In this document: piece after piece, positions 58,377-64,000 of the stretch
Position numbering within the stretch: position 1 is the stretch's first letter
Layout: each line of letters starts with the position of its first letter
From: Poecilobothrus nobilitatus
Taxonomy: Eukaryota; Arthropoda; Insecta; Diptera; Dolichopodidae
Direction: 5' to 3'
Assembly: GCA_947095535.1 (NCBI GenBank)
Contig: OX352774.1
Coordinates: 111,603,996 to 111,667,995, forward strand
DNA: 64,000 bases
Made by a program: the position numbers and the translations under genes
The notes under the pieces: model-generated
What the model was told of the DNA's origin: nothing
Databases searched by the model: none
What the model saw: only the letters and a program-made list of their open reading frames with translations

Positions 58377-59679
58377 AAATTATAAATTACACATTGATGA
58401 CAAATTTTTAACAAAAAATTAAAAATTAAATTTATTAAATTTTCCATTCCCCTTCAAAATCTTTTCAATTTTAACCATTTATTAAATTTTAATATCAAAT
58501 TCAATGGTTCGGTAAATCTATCGGATTTAGAAAAATGTTATTATCCAATATTCACATTTTTTAAAAAAGTTTATTTGCATTTAGTTTATTAAAATTTTTT
58601 AGAATTTATAGAATTTAAATGATTTTTATGCCCAATTTAAATATTTAATGAAATGTGACATAATAATATTATTTTGATAAAAATTTTTCATGCGATTTAA
58701 ATTTGATTTAAAAAATTTTTTAAATTAAAAGAAAAATTAAAAAAAACAAAAATGCATTATGATAAAAAGTGATTGAAATGTATTGATGAAAATTATTTGA
58801 TTAATGGTTATATTGAAAATGGTTCAAATATTTTACATATTTTATCAATGCAAAGATAATATTGTATTTCCTCCCTTTTCTGTTTTAATCTGAATATAAA
58901 ATCTTAGGCATATTCATATACAAGTATATAGGTATAGTAAAGTTCATTATTAATGCAAATGCAAATAAAATTAATCGGCTGGTTAAGTTAATGTTTATCT
59001 CTCGGAAATTATTTTAAAATAAAATTTTCACGCACATATTCAAACTTATCTAAAACAACTTCTGTAAAAAATACAAACGGCAGAGTCGCACAATAAGGTG
59101 CTGCTGTAAAAACATTCAGTCCATCAACTCCGATCTCTAATGGTGGAATAAAGTAACTTCCTTTTTCTGTACGTCTGTCTGAATATTTTATTATAAAAAG
59201 AGAGCGATATAGAGAGCAACTGTACTATTATTGTTGTTTGACAAAAAACAATATCTTAAGAAATATGATTTCAATTTAAACCGTTAATACCTCGATAGGT
59301 TTTTGTTTTTTTGCGAGGATCGGTTGGAATCATAGGGGTCGGTTGGAATTGGCACTATAGAGAAGTTAAAACCAGCACCAGTTCTCTATGAGTGTTCGGG
59401 TAATGAGCTAAACAGGTAATTTAAAATAAATAAAGAATTATGGCCTTACAAACACAATATTTAATTTTTCTTTTAGAAGAATAAAGATCATAGTAACTAC
59501 TGAAAATTTATTAAGTTTATTTTCATTTTACACACTTTAATAACACACTTCTTTAAAAATAAAAAAAATCCACTTAATTAAAATACTAAAAGCTTTTTTC
59601 AATATGAAAATGGATAAGAAAAAAAAAGTAACGAAATTAATATACAAATACAAATAAAAATTGGCAAGTTAATAGTTAA
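58377..59679. other. unassigned AT-rich DNA
   Basis: A less AT-rich section at 59085-59160 and a repeated GGTCGGTTGGAAT/GATCGGTTGGAAT pair at 59319-59355 have no identified origin. Confidence 0.45.
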
Positions 59680-60497
59680 TTAGCACATTTCAAAAAAAAT
59701 TTGAAAAAATGTGCCTATTAGTTTCACTCTTTCCATCCGTCTGTTCGTCCGCCCCTTCGTCCGTCTGTTTTCAAAACTTCTACACCGTTAAAGATAGAGA
59801 ATTTAAGAATGGGTAGGTCTCATAAAAAAATTAATGTTGTAGAACAACTTTTTCATGTAGCCCCATGAAACGGAGCTACAGTCTACAGTACCTCAAATTT
59901 AGAAAAAGCCTTATTTTCAAGTGAGTATAGCTCATGTTCTGCTTAACATTTTTTCAATCTGAAAACGTCCTTCGACTGGAATTTGTATATATTTCCTATA
60001 TATTTGTATCTTTTCTATATTAATATCAACGTATACATTTTTAAATTTAGTATTTAAAATTTCCATTATGTGAAAACCAAATTTTGCATGATTTTTCTTT
60101 TTTCATAACTCCGGCACGCTTTTAGATAGGGACTTGACATTTTGAGATAACAAAGAACTTTTAGAATTAGTATAATTTTCCTCAACATTTTTTTTTTGTG
60201 CCACGCTCTGTTTAAAAGCTATTAGGTTTCAAAAATTGAAAATTTGCTATTTTTATATAGCTGGAACTGACAAACCATCTGTACAAATTTTTCTTGGGCA
60301 AGACAGACAAACTAAAGTTTCAGTAACATATTTTTACATGCCCCTAAAAATTGCAAAAAAAGTAATATTTTCAAATTTCTTTTTATTTACATAAAATTTT
60401 CAAATTTCTGTGCAAGTCACAATAAGTTCTAAGCATTTTGTATTGTCTTTTGGAAATGTGCGCTTTTAAACCGTTGGTTTAAATTCTGTCTTGTTTT
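59680..60497 (-). mobile_element. family B Helentron-like element
   Basis: The left end (3') is the hairpin TAGCACATTTCAAAAAAAAT then TTGAAAAAATGTGCC. Next come CCGTCTGTTCGTCCGCCCCT and CGTCCGTCTG, then CACCGTTAAAGATAGAGA. The right end (5') has TTTTGGAAATGTGCGCTTTT, then CGTTGGTTTAAATTCTGTCT and TGTTTT. It is non-coding and aligns with the 46960 copy throughout. Confidence 0.75.
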
Positions 60498-60654
60498 TTT
60501 TTTGTAATTTACGAGATGGCAACAGTGCGTGTAGACAGAAAAATGGATACCAACGAGTTAATATAAAAGCATATAATTACTTACTATATTTACATTATAT
60601 AAATAAATACATAATATAAACAAAATAAAATATTACTATATAAAATTAGATTAA

Positions 60655-60744
60655 TAGTATCCGACTTATAGAATGACTTTAGTAGCCGATAGTTAGTAAA
60701 GTTGTATCCTATGTGATTTGTAATATTAGTGTAAATAAATAAAA
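60655..60744 (+). mobile_element. SINE-beta tail fragment
   Basis: TAGAATGACTTTAGTAGCCG, then CCTATGTGATTTGTAATATT and GTAAATAAATAAA match the tail of the copies at 23763 and 26433. The head is missing. No target duplication was identified. Confidence 0.65.
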
Positions 60745-62432
60745 GTTGTGCTGGTTGATTTTTTTATTAAACTTCAAATGGTTTGGAACACATATTTTGT
60801 TGAATTAATTTAATAATTAAAATTTTTCAAATGGAACATTTTCATAAACAAAGTCAAACAAATCAATATTATTTGCAAAACAAAATTAATTAAAAACAGA
60901 AAATAAAATAACACAAATAACTTTACGCATTTACTTTAGAATTTTAATTTTGCTTTAATAAATTCTAATTGTTCGTATTTCGAAGTATTATCAAAGTATT
61001 GTAGTCGTTATAAAAAGATACACTTTAGCCTGAAGTTTAATGAACACGACATAACATTCTCGTCCTAACCTGTTACTAAGTTTGTTATTGATTACTTTCC
61101 AAGTGACATTCTATCTGTCATTATTTGTATAATTATGAATGGAGATTAACAAACAATTATGAAGCTTCAAAATGAATTTGCCGTACTACGAGAAATGACA
61201 AATTTTGAATTTTGATTGAAGTTTTTGCCATACTTTTGGTTATGATGATATATATTATTTTTTCGTCGACAATGTTATGTTGTATTCATCGAAAATCAGG
61301 TTCTATGTTCATGAACTTTGGACATTTTGAAATTTGTTGACTCTGAAGTAAAATGTGTGAATCATGTGTTTTTTATTAACAAGTGTGTGAATCATGTCTA
61401 GATGTGTTAAAAATTAAAATAATTAAGATACCACCGAATACATAATTCCAAATACTGTGTAGTATAATACAGTAAACAATATTATAACAAAATAAAGATT
61501 TACCGAATAACTCTTGTGGTAATGAAACTTATTGTATGTACATATATTAATAAAAAATTGTTTTTTTTCTTACATTTAATTATCTTCCACATGTTCAATT
61601 GTATTTACTTGGCGTAGAGGCTATTTAGGTTGAACATGTCCAATTATAATATCAATTAAAAATTCAAAATTCATAATATCTTTGTCTTTGTCTTTATAAG
61701 TATTAGTTATAAAGTTATTTTAAGAAAACTTTATTTTATTTTACGAAACTTTATTTTTCCATTAGAATTTTCAGTATATTTTGATTCGTGCCTATTCCAC
61801 AACGAAAAATATTGCTGTTGAATCTTTTTATTTACATATTATTTGAAAAGGAATATAAAAGAAATGGAAGAAGAAAGTCATTTTTATATTTATTTAGAAT
61901 TATCCTTATAAATGAAGTTTGATCACGTCTGAAATTTTTTCTCTTATATAAAAATCAGAACTAATTTATAATCAATTAAAATATACAACTTTGGAAATTC
62001 GGTATATATTTTTGAATATACATATGTGTAATATAAAATGACTCAACAGAACATTAATAAAATATTTTATTATACAGTTTCATGAAGCCAGAATTAAAAA
62101 GAAATATTCCGAACTACTATTTACGTACATAATTCCAAAAAAAGAAGATTTCAGGAAAAAAGATTTCAAAAAATAAAAATTCCACAAAAACAAGTTCTAA
62201 CTATAAAAAATCTGCTAATTCAGAATCTCGCATTATATAATGTACATTGTACATATTTTGATAAAAGTGTGGAACTCTGATTTTATAACCAACTCAAAAA
62301 TATTTCTTAATTATCTTTTATATGACATATGCATACTTCAACAACAAATCATTTAAAATAACGAAGACTACCGGTCCCAAATTCTCAGTAAACAATTTAC
62401 TATTGTCCCGCCTTTTTCAGTATCTCACATGT
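60745..62432. other. unassigned AT-rich DNA
   Basis: The part at 62215-62300 (CTAATTCAGAATCTCGCATT, CTCTGATTTTATAACCAAC), read on the minus strand, resembles the foldback-loop module of 8690 and 28198. No gene was found. Confidence 0.45.
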
Positions 62433-62640
62433 AAATATTGTTTTTTTTTTTTTTTTTTTGTACGAGGGTTGGTGGAAAACTCGAAAGTCACCAAGAGGAA
62501 CTGCACGTGCAGGGATGTGGGAAGGATAATTGGGGAAATTGGCATTGGGAAATTTGGATTATGGGGGATAGGTAGGAAAATTTGGAGGCGCATTTTGAAG
62601 AAAGATGTTAATGTTCTTCTTAAACTTAAGTAAATCGTAC
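62433..62640 (-). repeat. delta repeat copy
   Basis: A T run of about 20 (the A tail on the minus strand), then TACGAGGGTTGGTGGAAAAC, TCGAAAGTCACCAAGAGGAA, CTGCACGTGC, and a G-rich stretch (GGGATGTGGGAAGGATAATT) without the CAACCAAAACCACC block. It shares its first 55 bp or so with 62922. Overlapping frames on both strands are artefacts of this repeat. Confidence 0.6.
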
Positions 62641-62921
62641 ACATATAAATTACTAACCTTAGGGAACACATGTGATGGTATATGGTATTTTCAAATTCGA
62701 GAACATATATGCTTGACTTAGTAACCAGATCTAAAATTTCCCTTAATTATATTTTTTACCCTTATAATTCATTTACACCATGTAAAGCTTTTTTCCCTTC
62801 TAATTTAATTAGCTATCTAGCTAAATTAGCTAAAAAATTAACTTTTTATATGAAAAACAATCCTAAATATCAGATAGTATATTATTTAAAATGTTAGCTA
62901 TTGTTATTATGATCTTTATTT

Positions 62922-63160
62922 ATTTTTTTTTTACGAGGGTTGGTCGAAAACTCGAAAGTTACCAAGGGGAACTGGATGTGCTTCCTCAGGGTAGTGTTGG
63001 ACTTTAACCAACCAAAACCACCTTCTTTTAAACTTTAGGATTGAAACTTTAATATAAATGTACAGTTTGGTGATGGGGATAGGGATGTTAAAGAATACCA
63101 CTCTAATATGTGATTTTGTAGTATTCTACTGAAACGCAACCATAATCTAGTCTTTCTGCT
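62922..63160 (-). repeat. delta repeat copy
   Basis: A T run, TACGAGGGTTGGTCGAAAAC, TCGAAAGTTACCAAGGGGAA, GTAGTGTTGGACTTTAACCA, ACCAAAACCACCTTCTTTTA and GGGGATAGGGATG. This is the most complete of the three delta copies. It reads as an insertion with a 3' oligo(A) tail on the minus strand. The right limit is uncertain. Confidence 0.6.
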
Positions 63161-64000
63161 TTTAAGTTCGATGAATCACAATACAGTGAAGGAAGTCCAA
63201 AAGAAAGTCCTAAACCCAATCCCAAACCAAGTTCCAAACTAAATCCAACCAATAATTTAACTTCCTTTAATTTAATCGCTCGCAAATACAGTCTTTTACA
63301 TGATTGCATATAATCTAAGAAACTTTATTACAGTCTCTTTTGTCCGTCATTTTACCTAAACGAATCTAATTTATTTATTTTTAATATAATGTCATAATAT
63401 TCATAATTTTTTGTTAGACTTTTTTGTTCAATCAAGACAGGACCCCGGCTCATAATAATTTTGTAATAAGGCTTAGTCAAATCATTATAAGCCTGATGGT
63501 TAATTATTGTATGTTGAGCTAGAAAAAACGTTATATTGATAAATAAACAAAATGTTTAAATCAATAAAATTGGTTTGGAAATTGTTCCGATAATCAATAC
63601 ATAATATTGAATTCCGGAAAAAAGATTTTAAATCATTTGACTATTAGTTACTAAATTGTTATTAGTTCATTGTGAACTTTTGCTCTTAATTTGACTCAAA
63701 ATTCGTTAAATTTGTCATAAAACAGCCTGAAAATTAAATACGACAGCGTGTGAGTTTCAAATATTTACTATTTCATTCAAATTTCCGAAAATCATTATCA
63801 TACTTTTTACAATGCAATGTTAAATCAGGTCTTGCTACTAAAAAGAACAAAATGTTTCGGACTTCCAATATCTAATTTCACACTTTTATAATTATTCAAT
63901 TAATAAAAGAATAATCAAAAAGAAAAAATATATATATATATGTATACATATGTATTCTGAAATTAAAATATCAAAGGAAAACTTTTTAAAATAAAACAGG
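63161..64000. other. unassigned DNA at window end
   Basis: A row of imperfect 12-bp units (CCCAATCCCAAA, CCAAGTTCCAAA) lies at 63205-63250. It may be the end of the delta repeat. The rest holds nothing recognised. Confidence 0.5.

Noticed and set aside
61080..61330. Possible mariner-type element remnant
   Set aside because: Some wording (GTGACATTCTATCTGTCATT, CAAACAATTATGAAGC) felt mariner-like, but no terminal repeat, transposase motif or duplication could be shown.
62322..62671. Overlapping 103-codon and 84-codon frames on opposite strands
   Set aside because: Both run through the delta repeat and its long T run. Neither has a recognisable domain or splice context.

Overview
The window is strongly AT-rich eukaryotic DNA with no intact protein-coding gene. 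The likely source is a schizophoran (higher) fly. One repeat (about 6481-7532) carries the arrangement common in fly genomes: a terminal hairpin, then a stretch resembling 'ATATATTC..GAATCAGGATCACC', then a GTCC/GTCY run. TACATATGTA-type AT microsatellites and remnants of insect non-LTR retrotransposons fit this. The species cannot be named from the sequence. The window reads as intergenic or long-intron DNA built almost entirely from mobile-element debris.

DNA elements dominate. Three families (called A, B and C here) share one plan: a 5' end near AAAACAAG or AAAACGAGG, a subterminal inverted repeat 30-60 bp inside it, a CGGA/GTCY run near the other end, and a 3' hairpin whose outer arm is the complement of the 5' subterminal repeat. 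This matches the published DINE-1/Helentron-associated non-autonomous plan. Family A lies at 13756, 15053, 17681, 20574, 29235, 32081, 40455, 43840 and 54934. Family B lies at 9920, 27784, 31591, 46960, 51279 and 59680. Family C lies at 6481, with a fragment at 31289. At 41205-43296 sit mixed copies with a B-type body and an A-like hairpin end. A separate canonical non-autonomous Helitron lies at 51744-53366. Other DNA elements are two foldback elements with perfect 9-bp target duplications (22666-22875, 28085-28458), a 521-bp inverted-repeat element with an 8-bp duplication (15877-16397), and two roughly 0.9-kb inverted-repeat elements (12062-12958, 25432-26406).

Retroelements: a 5'-truncated LINE with reverse transcriptase, poly(A) and a 13-bp target duplication (23904-25357); decayed LINE fragments at 4993, 19343, 33836 and 57165; and several SINE families. 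SINE-alpha and SINE-beta have related tRNA-type heads but different tails, SINE-gamma has a different tRNA-type head, and a delta repeat has no recognised head. One SINE-gamma copy (43983-45508) contains an uninterrupted ATT microsatellite of about 889 bp (44428-45316), and this SINE itself splits a family A element.

The only candidate for host coding sequence is a 72-nt open exon with strong splice signals at 56648-56719. It is unproven. No rRNA gene, functional tRNA gene, CRISPR array or operon-like organisation was seen.
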